Source: Crotalaria pallida
Lineage: Eukaryota; Streptophyta; Magnoliopsida; Fabales; Fabaceae
Reading direction: 5' to 3'
DNA length: 64,000 bases
Assembly (NCBI GenBank): GCA_037953625.1
Contig: CM075654.1
Coordinates: 48,429,001-48,493,000, forward strand
Position numbers and translations under genes: made by a program
The notes under the pieces: generated by a model
Database searches by the model: none
What the model was told of the DNA's origin: nothing
The model's input: the letters and a program-made list of their open reading frames with translations, nothing else
Part shown: positions 1-12,391 of the stretch, piece by piece
Position numbering within the stretch: position 1 is the first letter of the stretch
Layout: each line of letters opens with the position of its first letter

Positions 1-1844
1 TGAGAGTGTGGTTGAGAAGAAAGTTTGAGAAATGAGATATGAAACAAGTGAGGAACTCCCAGCTCTGAGCTATGTGTGATTTTGATGAGAGAAAGATTGT
101 GAAAAGTTAGCGGTCGGGACTCACTGAAGGGATGCACGAAGGGTGAGCCGACCAATAGGAGAATTAAAAAGATAAAAGATTTTAAAAGACATTAACAGCG
201 GACGCGGTGAGATATGAGAGTTAACCCGAAGTAGTGGAGAGGAAGGAACGATAAGTATCTGCGGATACTTAGGACGAGATTGCATTAGGGGAGGACGATG
301 ACGGTGAAACGTCAAGAAGTCTAGAGTATTGTTGTAGACAGAACGAACTCCATAAGTGGTGCACTAACGTGGTGGGGACTGGGTCTAATACCGTGGTAAG
401 TTCTGTGCGCGCACTACAACAATACTGTCGCCCCCTAGATTGCAAATCGAGAACAGTGAGAGGGATTGGAGTGGTGCATCTTGTTTGCCACTGCAAGGCT
501 GTGTGCCATGTTATTATGTGAAATGATATTGAGGCTGAGCCTCCTGGTCTGGGACCATTTGTGTTGTGACAGCTGTCGTGCCCGCACGGTAAAGGTCATG
601 TACTCCTGTTTGCTTCCGACTAGGTGGATGGATGGCCGAGGAGATGTAGACCTGAAACGTGAGTGCTAACTACGAAGGAAACGCGTGCCTCGATGATACC
701 TTTAACCCCCGATCATCGATGGTTGTAATTCAATAAGACATGATAAGAAACGATTTTTAAGAAATAAGAGTTAAGAGGTATGGAGAATGAGAAAGAGATT
801 GAGTATGGAAATGTGGGAAGGAAATTGAGTCCCATGAGAGGGATTGGAAACAAAGTGAAGAGTCATGAAAGAAATGAGAATAAGACGGAATGCTGAGGTG
901 TATTGATGATGATAGTATGTTTGTCTGTTATCCTGTGTGTGTGTTGTATGTTATTTGTGTGTGGTCCTATTATTTACCTACCGTAATCCCACACCGTCGA
1001 CGCTACGCGTCCGGATCGCTTACTCTCTCCTGTTCGTGGGTACATCGGTGTCGCTGGTATCCCAACGGGCAGATGGATCGTCGTCTGGAGATCGTTACTT
1101 GGCCTCATAAGGGACGCGGATGGAAAGCTATACGTCGAGGATGGGCATGGTCGGGATGTGCTCAGTTGGTGATCGAAGACCCGGAACATAAGTTAGATGG
1201 ATCTACACCTAGTTCGTGTTTGGGAAGCATATCCTACATGTGTCACGGCTCCGAACCGCCGCCTCGGATTCAAGGGAAGGAGAACTCGGTAAAGCTATTC
1301 GGAGTGGAACTTAAACCGAACACTGAAGGAGAGCCCAAGAACGCGATCGCATCATCCTCTGGAACAAAGGCACCCGCAAGGAAGAAGAAGAAGCTGGAAC
1401 CAATCATCTTTGATAGGAAGAGGAAGCCAGTAGTAGAATTAAATTAAGTTGTTGCTTGTGTTGTGTATTCAGGATTACCTAAGTGATGAACTAATGTTGT
1501 ACTTCAATTAATTTGAAGTATGCCCGACTTTTATGGAATGTGAGAATACTTTTATGAAACAAGTTTAAGTTCTTTGAAGAAATGAAGGAAGTTACTTAAG
1601 TTGAAATCAAACTGTTTTCTAAATCAAACGTTTTCGGAAAATAAGGTAAGTGAGTTGTGGCATCAAGTAACAACTCGATTTTCGAAGGAGAAGGTTGAAG
1701 GATATTAATACTTTCCAAGAAAACGTTTTCAAACCCTTCAACAGAATGTTACAACAATGTTTTCAAAAAAAAAATTGGCCTCATTTTTACAACATTAATA
1801 AATAAAAGTCGGTCATTTTGGTTTTCGAAAATCGGGCTGTTACA
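1..1844 (+). repeat. Element A 5' LTR, last 1844 bp
   Basis: This stretch matches 10548-12391 almost base for base and ends in TGTTACA directly before the primer-binding site. By eye there are roughly 25-30 substitutions over 1.84 kb (about 1.5 %), for example CGTGGG versus CATTGG near 1037 and 11582. It holds a hairpin cluster at 489-588 and a 185-codon open frame (890-1447) that is also open in the 3' LTR. Confidence 0.93.
489..588 (+). repeat. Hairpin cluster in A 5' LTR
   Basis: Five short palindromes lie in 100 bp: CACTGC/GCTGTG (489-503, one mismatch), GAGGCT-G-AGCCTC (531-543), TGGTC-TGG-GACCA (545-557), GACAGCTGTC (568-577) and CGTGC-CC-GCACG (577-588). The same cluster occurs at 11036-11135 and 59887-60002. 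Confidence 0.85.
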
Positions 1845-1847
1845 GAA

Positions 1848-1859
1848 TGGTATCAGAGC
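1848..1859 (+). promoter_or_regulatory. Primer-binding site of element A (tRNA-Met type)
   Basis: TGGTATCAGAGC begins three bases after the LTR end at 1844. It is the standard plant initiator tRNA-Met complement used to prime minus-strand DNA synthesis, and it fixes the element as plus-oriented. Confidence 0.92.
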
Positions 1860-2980
1860 TTATGGTAATCCTTTGTAGCCTTAAGCATGGGCTCCATGCT
1901 TTGTTTGTGCGACTCTATGTGTTTGTTAGTATCTGAGTAGGAATAGGAGGATGAGCTTTTGTCCCTTAGGACATGAGACTAGTTTGTAGCTTAGCAACGA
2001 TCGTGTTAGTTTAAGAAACCTTCGGCTCTATAAGAGTACATCATGAATAGATCCTGAGATTAAGACCCTATGTCTCTGATGTTTCAATAGTGATTGTTAG
2101 ACTCAGATCTGATTAACCTTAGCATACCTTCGTATAGGGATAGTTGGTACCCTTGAGGATGTAGTGTATCTTCCCTGAAATTCCGTGTTTGTTGAATTGC
2201 TTCAACAAAACAATTCTCGTTGTTAAAATTCGAACCCTTTTCTTCATGAACCCCTATCACGTTGTAGCCTTACCGATTCCATTCAAAACTCTTTAGTCCG
2301 AATTGCGGAGTTGGAAGTACCACAGCTACCCCAAATAATTTAGGTCTAGATGATTGAGGAAGGAGAAATGGTTTAAGTTAAGTAGAGCTTAAGATCACCG
2401 CAGAATAGTTACAAGTTGAATCAAAGTTGGGGAGTCACAAGGAGGAAAAGAGGCGTAGGTTATCGGTCTTTAGAGGAAATTTTGACGGAAATTTGAGGAT
2501 TTGAATTACCCTATATCCTAAGTGGAAGTTAAATGATCAAGGTGTTGAGTTTGATTAATGATTAGGACGAATTTAGGGAGAAAAGTAAGGTTGTTCGAGG
2601 GAGTAAGTAAGTCTAAGTGGTAATAGAATCCCTTTAAGTCAGAGGAAGGATAAGGTAGTAGGAACCCGAGTTGTAGAGAATAGTGAATATCTAAGAATTT
2701 TAGGGTGAGACCCTATACTTTTGGAGATGTATGAATGTTTGTATGCTTAAATTCCCCTAAGTCCAACCATAGGTATGGACTTTCTGTAATGACAACCGGC
2801 TAAAGGAAGCGGCATCTTCTTCGATTGGTCCAATGGACTTAACCCGACTCGACACGCAAGTGACGATACGAGTGGAATCTCTCCATCTGGAAGCGGTTAA
2901 AGAGGAACATCAGAATGACATGAGTATGTTGTTGCCCTGCTGCCCAATCTACAATGTATTTCTCGGGGACGAGAAATCCT
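1860..2980 (+). other. Element A internal region, non-coding
   Basis: About 1.1 kb between primer site and purine tract. All frames are broken by stops and no retroviral motif (zinc knuckle, DTG, YxDD, HHCC) can be read. The last ~60 bp resemble the usual sequence downstream of a gypsy integrase gene. It is either a deletion derivative or a leader kept for packaging and priming. Confidence 0.7.
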
Positions 2981-2994
2981 TAAGTTGGGGAGAA
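2981..2994 (+). promoter_or_regulatory. Polypurine tract of element A
   Basis: TAAGTTGGGGAGAA sits directly before the LTR start TGTAACACCCC at 2995. It is the plus-strand primer position of an LTR retrotransposon. Confidence 0.88.
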
Positions 2995-5900
2995 TGTAAC
3001 ACCCCGCAAATTCCTCATATTTATTTAAAACACTAAGGAAATTATTTTTAAGAAGAGAGTTTCGAAAGAGTATTTTCTAAGATGATTTTTCCTAAATTCA
3101 CGTTTTTAAAATGATAAATGACCCTAAAGAATGATTTTCTGAAATAATATTCAACCTTTAGAAATTGAGTTTGTCTTCAAAATCTATATGCTTGATATTT
3201 TTGTGAAAGTACTTTGTGAGTCTTTGTATGATTATTTCCTAGATGTGTGTATATACGGTTCTAGTATATATAAGTATGCTTAGGATTATATGAGTATTTG
3301 CTTATGGAAAAGAATATGATGTATGTGTAAATGCATGTGGATGAACATATATGAGTGATGCATGATGCATGAATGAATGTATATATGTGTAATCCGTGTG
3401 TGTGTATGATGGACATGTATGCATTATCCCATGAGCTCATGCTATGTGTTGTGATGATAAACATGAAAATAAATTAAATGTGTATGTGTATATGCATGTG
3501 TGGATCGGCCATAAAGGACTAGAAGAACCAAATAGGGTGCAATTTCCTTAAGTATTAAGAAAATGAAATTTAAATAGAAAATAGGAAGAGGAGTAGGGTA
3601 AGTGACTCATGAAGCCTAGTGTGGATTTCCCTCCCTCCATGTGTCCCACGGTTGACCCCCTCCATGCAACCAATGGGTTGGCCCAAATTGCCCTTCATTT
3701 TTCTACTTGAAACCAAGGCTAGGAAAGGAAATTCCCATGTCTTTGCCTTTGATTCTAAAATCGTAGGAATGAGTTAGAGACTCATTCTCCCTTCACCTCA
3801 TCACATTACTTCCACCCAAACACATTTACTCTCAAGAGCACCATCAAGCTCTTGAGAGAAAGAGAGGGAAAACCGTGAGAAGAAGAAAAGAGAGAAGAGT
3901 GGAAACCCTTAACCCAAACTTCTTCAACTCCTTTCCCCAACCATCCTATTCTTTGAGATCAAGAAGGAGACCTCCATCAACCCTAGCAAGGAAGGGAGAC
4001 CGAGGCGAACCATTAGGGAAAGAGAAGAGGAAATTTGAAGATTTAAGTTAGTATTAAGGTAGAAAGAGTTTTGATTTAACGATTTTGTGTTGTAAAAGAT
4101 TTTTAATGGACTTTATTTAATTTGGTGATGCATGTAATAATTCTTAAGTGATCTTAAGGTTTAAAGGTCTTTCATGTCATTTTTATGCCTTGATCTTGAA
4201 TATTGATGTGAAAAAGTTTTTGATCTCTTGCTTGTAATTTTCTTCATCACGGTTTTAGTTTGAAGTTGTGTTTTAAATTCCTATTTTTCTTTGATTTTCT
4301 CATGCATGTTGATTTTGTGGCTTGATGATCCTTGTCCTTCTTTGCATGTTCTTCTTATGTTTTGATCTTGGCTTTTTGTGAATAAATGAACTTGTAAATC
4401 ACCAAATCAAAGACTAAAAGATTCGGCCATGAGTAGAAAGGGTAGGCCTAGATGTTTTTAATCTGATCTAAGTGATTTCATGTTAATATTATGTTTAGAA
4501 AAAATTTATTTCTAACTTGTTCTTCACGGTTGGTTTGAAGACTTGAATTTTAGTTATGTTTTGCCTTTGCTTTCCTTGCATGTCTTGATCAATGTTAATT
4601 TTTGAGAAAGCATGAACCTCAAATTTGCACGATTAAAATGAAAATAAAATCTTGATCTCTTATATGCATGTCATGGATTCTATAAGGAAAATTAACCTAT
4701 CAAGTTTTAAAAATAATTTTAGTTAAACCAAGATTTTGTGTGTGTGAATAATACTTTTAAGTTTTTCATGATATGATCCATGAAATTGGGAGTTTGCATG
4801 TGAAAAGAAAATTATAAGGATTGTCTCCTTGCATAACCTCATTCGGCCAAGGCTAGGGAAAGTAGGAAATCATGTCTTCCTTACATGTATGTTGAAAATA
4901 GTACCACCTAGAGATTTATAGGTGCATGCATGTGTTTTCTTAAAAGATAAAGACTTTGACTTGATGCTTGATTTTATGATATTAAGAAATTAGCTTTTGG
5001 TTGCTAAATTTTCTTGTGCAACTCACAGTTTTTGTAAGGAAAATGAGAAAACAAGATTTTTGGAAAATGATCTTTGCTTCACATTCCTTGTGCATGCCAT
5101 GATATTATTCGGCTTATATTATATATGTTAGCAAGCCTAGGATATCTTTTTCAATGACGTGGTTTTAAAAAAAATAAAATAATAATAATAATAAACATAT
5201 TTTAAGGAACTATACTAAAATAAATTGTTTGGACTTGTATGGTGAACCTGTGTTTCCTATTCGGTCCTATACTTAGAAATGAAGAAAATAAGTAAATTAA
5301 ATTAACTATGAAATGAATATATGTGTGAGTAGTGTTGTGTTTGAATGAATATACATATGTGTGTGTGCCTATGTGTTTCGGTTAGAATTAAAAGAAAGCG
5401 GGATCTAAATGCTTAAATAAAACCAATTGATTCATGTAATTTAAATTGTGATGTTTGATTTATTTTCCTTTGTTGTATTCGGTTAAGTAATTTAAATAGG
5501 TTTGGAGAGCTTAATCACTTAAATAAAGTGTACATGGAAATAAATGTTGATGTATTTGGTTTGAAACCTGATTTTTGTTTGATTTAGGAGTACTTACTTT
5601 CCTAAATGTTATTTGCACTTGTATGTGGTATGATTTGCTTGAATGTCATGATATATGTTTGGCTGTCCTAAATTGTTTTGTGATAAAAACATGAATTTGT
5701 AAAGTGTGGATTTTAAGCTAAAGAGTTATTTTAATTAAAGAAATGTTTTTGCAATATCCTTGGAAGTTTTATCAACGTAATTTTGTAAGATTACTTTGCT
5801 GTCCAGAAGTTGGTGGACGTGCTTTTCATGTTTAAAAATGTTTTCACATGATTTAGAACGAAGTTTTTAAGTGGAAATTGATATATCTTCAAAGTTTTCC

Positions 5901-6368
5901 AATAAGGAAGGACAAGTATGAAATTAAGAAAAAGATTTCCTCTTATAAGTAATAACGTAAAATGTAACATCCTAATTTTCTTTTGTATTATAAATTGAGC
6001 TTTATGAAATTAAATAATTAACTCTTGAAATTTATCATTTGAGCGTTGAATATTTATAAAATATCCTATGGTATTTACGAAAAATATATTTTTAATTATA
6101 TTTTTGAAAGTAGACTCATTCAAAGTAATTACCCTATTTGAAAAATATACTCTTTATGCCTCATATTTCACCTTTGCTTTTGATGTACTCATTAGATAAA
6201 TAGTTTGTGTCAATACTTCAAATTACTAACTTTATAATTTCCTTATATTTCTGATCATTGTTTAAAGTTATAATAGTGAAATTTATTTAGATTTGGGTTT
6301 AAAAATAAATAAGCAAAATGGTTTTAGGAGTATGTGTTAGGATTGGGGGGGGGGTATAATGGTAACAT

Positions 6369-6890
6369 ATGAGGGGTGAAACCCTCACTTTTCTCCTTCT
6401 TTCTTTGTTGAACCGTCAGCCCCCATTCCCCCCCCCCCCCCCCCCCCACACGCACACACCTTCAACTTCATCATCATCTCCTTCTTGTAACTGCTACCCT
6501 TCCTCTCTCCATCTCCCTCATACGGTCTCTCCCTTGGTCACCGCCATAGCCTTCGTTCTCCCTCCCCTCTGTGTTCTCTCTCGGTCCCGCTTTATCTCTC
6601 TCCCTTCCTCCCTGCGAAGCGCCGCCGCTTTTCCTTGCGCCGCCGCCGCCGCGTTCGTGCTTCCCTTCTCCAAGTCGCGTATCGCGACTCTCTTATGGCC
6701 GAACACGAACAGCCGCCGCGCCACCGCCCTCCTCCTTGGTCGCAGATCCGCCACCACCACCTGGGTGTGTGGTGCTCGTTGATGTTGTTGATGTTCGGGA
6801 GCCATAAGGTCGTACCCTCTCTTCCTCGGTCCAGATCAATGCCTCACCGACGCCGGTATCGCCGTTACCGTGACCGTGCTTCAAACCGGA
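6369..6890 (+). other. GC- and pyrimidine-rich block within G
   Basis: A C-run of about 20 near 6428-6447 is followed by roughly 450 bp of CT-rich, CpG-rich sequence with CCGCCGCC tracts, in otherwise AT-rich DNA. A TATAATGG string at 6355 lies just upstream, so this may be the start of the transcribed part of the LTR. Several overlapping frames are open here because stop codons are rare in GC-rich DNA; none resembles a known protein. Confidence 0.5.
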
Positions 6891-8374
6891 TTAGTGTGGA
6901 GCAAGGAAACCAAGTTAATCCCTTCAGTTGCTTCAAATACCATATTTTGAGGGTATATCTCTAATACCTTTTTAATTGTTCTATGTTGTGTTTTAATTTT
7001 TTCATACTAATGCTAATTTTAGTGTTATCAGTTATAATTATAAAGTGTTAAATTGTTTTAGTATGCTATTATTATATTGTGAAAAATGAATTGTATTATG
7101 ATTTAGTGTTTAGTTTTAATTAAAGTATTATTTCTAATGAGTTTAATTTAATTACTCTGGTTTGTATTAAGCTGAGTTGACTGTTATGTCGAATGGCGAG
7201 TTTTAAAAGTATTTTGTTAAAGGTGTAGGGTTCCTAAGTAATTGAACTGTCTAATTGGTTTGGATTGTCGTTAGACTAAAACAAGTTTTAATTAATTAGG
7301 AACCTGAAATATTCGACATACGTTAATTCGAGTTTAAATCTACCTTGAGCTCTAATTCCAAATTGAAGGGGGGTGTACCTATTTGGACTTTGGAAATTAG
7401 TTTAGACTTATTTTGTTTTCAAAGAACACTCTCTTTCAATTCGGAATTTATAGCGCAAGTAAAGTTCGAATTTGATGTTTTGTGAAATCATTATTAAAGC
7501 TACTTAACCTCAATCTATTTTTTATAATTTTGTTAGTTTTGAAAGTTAACATATTTTCGATAGAAAGCTATACTATTTATTAAAGAGACAATGATCTTAA
7601 TTTGAAATCCTATGTTATTTTGGTTTGTAAATTATAGTTAAATGATTTCTTGATTTGGAAAACTTACGAAAATACTCTACTTTGATATATGATAACTATA
7701 TACCGAGATTTTAATTTGAGTCGCTTTTGGTGCATTAAATTGATTACTATATGATTTAATAATATAGTTAGACTACGAAGGAGCTTTAGGACAAACTCAA
7801 GCGATAACAATGGGCCACGATATGTGCGAGTATCGATATATGGAAAGGAATGCGTTGTGAAAAGCTAAGAGTTAAAGCAATTACAGGTAAGGGTGTTTTA
7901 CCTTGCTTTAGAGAGTATTTTCTGATTAGTTTATAATACTTGCTAAGAATACGTGGGTGTGCTTGAGACTGATTATTCGGGTAATTAATTTAGATTAAAA
8001 AAAATAAAGTAAGAAAATAAATGAAATGAGCCATAAATTGATACTTGTGAATGAATATGCATGCTAAATGCTATATGTTATCATGTATGTTTATTGAAGA
8101 ACATGAACTCTGGTTGTTAATTGTGAATGATTATAAGTGATTATTGTTTGTATACCTGGTTGATTTAAGGAGATATGTGTGTATCATATAAGTGGTAATT
8201 GAGGAATAGAACAACTAAAAGTAAGAGCAGGAACTTGGTAAATTGAATGGTTGAATTGTGATGTTTGGAATTTAATGGTGTGAGTATTTGAAGGTATTGG
8301 TTGATTTGGTTGTGAATGATTTTGATTTAAATTAAAAGAGTGACCGAGTTGCAGCTATGATTGATCCCTGTGAT

Positions 8375-8690
8375 ACACCGACCCATTAGGTGCCCTGTTA
8401 GGTGACAAGTTACCCATTAGGCACAAGTTACCCAATCCAGGTGAAAGTTACCTATTAGGTCCCGTAAATGCCCCGTTAGGCGGGTGTATCCAATGGATCA
8501 ATCATGCTGCACAATAATAATAGTTTTGAAAAGAGAAAATGTGAATGTGATGGTAAAAGAGTTGAGATGTTGTTTTTAGTCCTAATGGGTGTCAACCGTG
8601 GCCTAATAGGTGGAAAGTTACCTGGATTGGGTGAAAGTCCTAGTGGGTGTGAAATGCCCTAACAGGTGCGCTAATCCCTAATGGTAAAGA
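8375..8690 (+). repeat. Degenerate minisatellite in G
   Basis: Short units with GTTAGG/ATTAGG and AAGTTACC recur irregularly at 8375-8480 and again at 8580-8690. They lie just before the hairpin pair at 8726-8801, so this part of the LTR is a repeat-prone zone. Confidence 0.6.
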
Positions 8691-8725
8691 AAAGATAAAA
8701 TGATTTGAAAACTGAAGAGATGTGT

Positions 8726-8801
8726 GTATGTTGTCCTCTGACCGTGAGGAGACATGCGATGTTATTTGGGTATGTTAGCCTCTGATTGTGAGGTGACATA
8801 C
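8726..8801 (+). repeat. Two hairpins with CCTC/GAGG core in G
   Basis: Hairpin 1 (8726-8757) has outer stem GTATGT/ACATGC (one G-T wobble) and inner stem CCTC-TGACCGT-GAGG. Hairpin 2 (8770-8801) has outer stem GTATGT/ACATAC (perfect) and inner stem CCTC-TGATTGT-GAGG. The core matches the one in element E's LTR, where the outer stems are different. Confidence 0.8.
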
Positions 8802-10202
8802 GGTGTATGATTTCGAAAAAGAGTATGATTTATGGTTATGAGTTGAAAACTGATAATATGAGTATTTGTGATTGAATATTGAAATTGTGTCTATGTGCTA
8901 AATGATATATTTGCATGAGTTGGTAATTTATGAGAATGGAAATGGAACAAAATGAGACTTAACGAAGATATTGGAAAGGTAATATGAATGGAATGAACGA
9001 ATGGATACTAATAAAACTGTTGGTTGTGTATGACGCATGTTGGGTTGCCTAAATGAAATTATATGTGCTACGTGCTAATTGTGTTTGACTTGGTAGGTCA
9101 TTATGCCTAGTTAGAAACTACTTTCCTATTTCATGTGTAAAGCTCACCCTTGCAACAATTTTTACAGGTTCAAAGTTTGAGCACAGTTGTCGGCCGAGCA
9201 GGAGTACACTCCACACCGTGGAGTGTAATTTAGTGTAGAGGGAATTATATTCTTTTTATTATAATTACTTTAATTGGGTATTGAAACAATTCGTTGTGAG
9301 CCCTGAGTTTTGTTTTACTTTGTTAACAGGGCCTGAAAATCAAATTAGTATATTTATAAATATTTTCTGAACTGTACTGGTTTGACAGGTGAAAACTTTA
9401 AATTTTTGGGAAGTCCGATAAATAGAGGAAACTCTATCCGTTTTTCCAGAAAAATATTCTTAAGTATTTTAATTTAAAAAGAAATTTTCAAGTACCATTT
9501 TTATCAAAATCCAAAATTAACTAAATAATTGTGAGGGTGTTACATAAAATGTTTTATTTAATATGAGGAATGATGTAGAAAAGAGATTGGGGAAGTTGGT
9601 AGCTGGCAACACAAAGGATTCGAAGAGACGGTACGCACTTCATTGCTGGATCTCAGGTGAGAGAGAAGCTATCCTAAGACACTGTGGTGTTTAGGTGATA
9701 TATTAGGACGTTCCGTATCATCTCAAAGATCGGAACTTAGTGGTTCGGAGTCAGTAGTATAAGTGGCAATTGTTTGATTGTGTGGCCACTTATATGAAGG
9801 TGACAATGACCACACTGTTGATTGTATGATGTTTGTGTGATTGGTCGTATGTTATGTTTAGTGCTTTAGTTATGTTCAAGGATACTAGTTGCTGTTGATT
9901 AATTAAGCAATACCCTGATGGACGTCTGTTACGTCCTGACATTAGAAAAGAAATAAGAAAGTTAAAGGAAGTAAAGAAAAGAAGAGAAAGGGAGAATGTT
10001 AAAGGATATGAAATGGATCGGAATGGAAAGAGACAGAGAATTGAGATTGGGGAAAGAATGAAATGGTAATGTTGAGAACGAGCCAGAGCTGGAGAAAGTA
10101 ATGTGAATTGTTGGAATGAGAAATGGACTGAGTTGAGACGAGCTCCTCTGTTCTTGGTTTTAGTCTGGGAACTAGTGTTGAGTTGGGCTTGCTCCTCCAC
10201 TA

Positions 10203-10547
10203 GCGCTCAGCACAAAATGTGTTTTGAAAAAGAGTCTTGAAAAAAAAGAATTTTCGAAAAGATTTATGAAAGAAATTTTTGAGTTGTGAAGACAATTTTT
10301 GAAAAAGGTTTGTAAAATGAAATTTTTGAAAAGATTTTGAAATGGGGTTTTGAAGAAGTTCTATGAAAGGATATTTTGTGGAAACAATGTTTCTGGGGAA
10401 GCCTCTTTGAAACGAGATTTGAAGAAGGTTTATTTGAAATGGTATTCTGGTGAAAGATGATTTTGTGAGAACTTTGGAACTGATGTTTTTGGAAAATGGT
10501 GAAATTGATATTTTGAGAAGAAAGGTAAAAAGGAAGATTTTTAAGAA
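10203..10547 (+). repeat. Purine-rich degenerate repeat in A LTR
   Basis: Variants of TTTTTGAAAAG and GTTTATGAAATG recur with a loose 20-30 bp period. The same kind of tract is in B (12392-12780, reverse strand) and F (58940-59400), so it is a family-wide LTR feature. Confidence 0.65.
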
Positions 10548-12391
10548 TGAGAGTGTGGTTGAGAAGAAAGTTTGATAAATGAGATATGAAACAAGTGAGG
10601 AACTCCTAGCTCTGAGCTATGTGTGATTTTGATGAGAGAAAGATTGTGAAAAGTTAGCGGTCGGGACTCACTGAAGGGATGCACGAAGGGTGAGTCGACC
10701 AATAGGAGAACTAAAAAGATAAAAGATTTTAAAAGACATAAACAGCGGACGCGGTGAGATATGAGAGTTAACCCGAAGTAGTGGAGAGGAAGGAACGATA
10801 AGTATCTGCGGATACTTAGGACGAGATTGCATTAGGGGAGGAAGATGACGGTGAAACGTCAAGAAGTCTAGAGTATTGTTGTAGACAGAACGAACTCCAT
10901 AAGTGGTGCACTAACGTGGTGGGGATTGGGTCTAATACCGTGGTAAGTTCTGTGCGCGCACTACAACAATATTGTCGCCCCCTAGATTTCAAATCGAGAA
11001 CAGTGAGAGAGACTGGAGTGAGGCATCTTGTTTACCACTGCGAGGCAGTGTGCCATGTTATTATGTGAAATGATATTGAGGCTGAGCCTCCTGGTCTGGG
11101 ACCATTTGTGTTGTGACAGCTGTCGTGCCCGCACGGTAAAGGTCCTGTACTCCTGTTTGCTTCCGACTAGGTGGATGGATGGCTGAGGAGATGTAGACCT
11201 GAAACGTGAGTGCTAACTACGAAGGAAACGCGTGCCTCGATGATACCTTTAACCCCCGATCATCGATGGTTGTAATTCAATAAGACATGATAAGAAACGA
11301 TTTTTAAGAAATAAGAGTTAAGAGGTATGGAGAATGAGAAAGAGATTGAGTATGGAAATGTGGGAAGGAAATTGAGTCCCATGAGAGGGATTGGAAACAA
11401 AGTGAAGAGTCATGAAAGAAATGAGAATAAGACGGAATGTTGAGGTGTATTGATGATGATAGTATGTTTGTCTGTTATCCTGTGTGTGTGTTGTATGTTA
11501 TTTGTGTGTGGTCCTATTATTTACCTACCGTAATCCCACACCGTCGACGCTACGCGTCCGGATCGCTTACTCTCTCCTGTTCATTGGTACATCGGTGTCG
11601 CTGGTATCCCAACGGGCAGATGGATCGTCGTCTGGAGATCGTTACTTGGCCTCATAAGGGACGCGGATGGAAAGCTATACGTCGAGGATGGGCATGGTCG
11701 GGATGTGCTCAGTTGGTGATCGAAGACCCGGAACATAAGTTAGATGGATCTACACCTAGTTCGTGTTTGGGAAGCATATCCTACATGTGTCACGGCTCCG
11801 AACCGCCGCCTCGGATTCAAGGGAAGGAGAACTCAGTGAAGCTATTCGGAGTGGAACTTAAACCGAACACTGAAGGAGAGCCCAAGAACGCGGTCGCATC
11901 ATCCTCTGGAACAAAGGCACCCGCAAGGAAGAAGAAGAAGCTGGAACCAATCATCTTTGATAGGAAGAGGAAGCCAGTAGTAGAATTAAATTAAGTTGTT
12001 GCTTGTGTTGTGTATTCAGGATTACCTAAGTGATGAACTAATGTTGTACTTCAATTAATTTGAAGTATGCCCGACTTTTATGGAATGTGAGAATACTTTT
12101 ATGAAACAAGTTTAAGTTCTTTGAAGAAATGAAGGAAGTTACTTAAGTTGAAATCAAACTGTTTTCTTAATCAAACGTTTTCGGAAAATAAGGTAAGTGT
12201 GTTGTGGCATCAAGTAACAACTCGATTTTCGAAGGAGAAGGTTGAAGGATATTAATACTTTCCAAGAAAACGTTTTCAAACCCTTCAACAGAATGTTACA
12301 ACAATGTTTTCAAAAAAAACATTGGCCTCATTTTTACAACATTAATAAATAAAAGTCGGTCATTTTGGTTTTCGAAAATCGGGCTGTTACA

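Larger units (their letters stand above)
5963..9544 (+). mobile_element. Solo LTR G (3582 bp) inside the A 3' LTR
   Basis: The unit begins TGTAACATCC, ends GGGTGTTACA, and is flanked by perfect 5-bp duplications TAAAA (5958-5962 and 9545-9549). No primer site, purine tract or pol sequence lies within, and no internal duplication is seen, so this is one LTR left after LTR-LTR recombination. It shares blocks with the LTR of element E read on E's own strand: the GGCCGAGCAGGAGTAC box near 9190, the TTTCATGTG...CTCAC region near 9140, and the hairpin core CCTCTGACC. G and E therefore belong to related families. Confidence 0.92.
1..12391 (+). mobile_element. Element A: non-autonomous Ty3/gypsy-type LTR retrotransposon (left end outside window)
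   Basis: Two LTR copies (1-1844 and 2995-12391) flank an internal segment of only 1151 bp that has a tRNA-Met primer site at its left and a purine tract at its right. No gag, protease, RT or integrase can be read in the internal segment, so the element must have relied on proteins supplied by a relative. After removing solo LTR G and its extra TSD copy, the 3' LTR is about 5810 bp, among the longer plant LTRs. Long LTRs plus a Met primer site fit the Tekay/Del group of chromoviruses, but this is inference. The 5' end and its target-site duplication lie left of the window. A is inserted into LTR B, which resumes at 12392. Confidence 0.85.
2995..12391 (+). repeat. Element A 3' LTR, interrupted by solo LTR G
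   Basis: The LTR starts TGTAACACCCCGCAAATT and ends GGGCTGTTACA. The part right of G matches the 5' LTR. Parts: 2995-5962 and 9550-12391, together about 5810 bp. A CT-rich then purine-rich leader-like stretch at 3780-3910 suggests a promoter about 0.7-0.8 kb into the LTR, which would leave a very long transcribed part. A purine-rich degenerate repeat occupies 10203-10547. The 185-codon frame recurs at 11437-11994 simply because the two LTRs are nearly identical; I do not call it a gene. Confidence 0.9.

Noticed and set aside
890..1447. 185-codon open frame in the A LTR, present again at 11437-11994
   Set aside because: Both copies are open because the LTRs are nearly identical, not because of selection. 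The protein has no recognisable domain, the start lies in low-complexity TG repeats, and the palindrome-rich context is not gene-like.
6369..6964. Several overlapping frames in the GC-rich block of G
   Set aside because: Long frames on both strands are expected where stop codons are rare; compositions (Pro/Ser/Arg runs) are reflections of the base composition.
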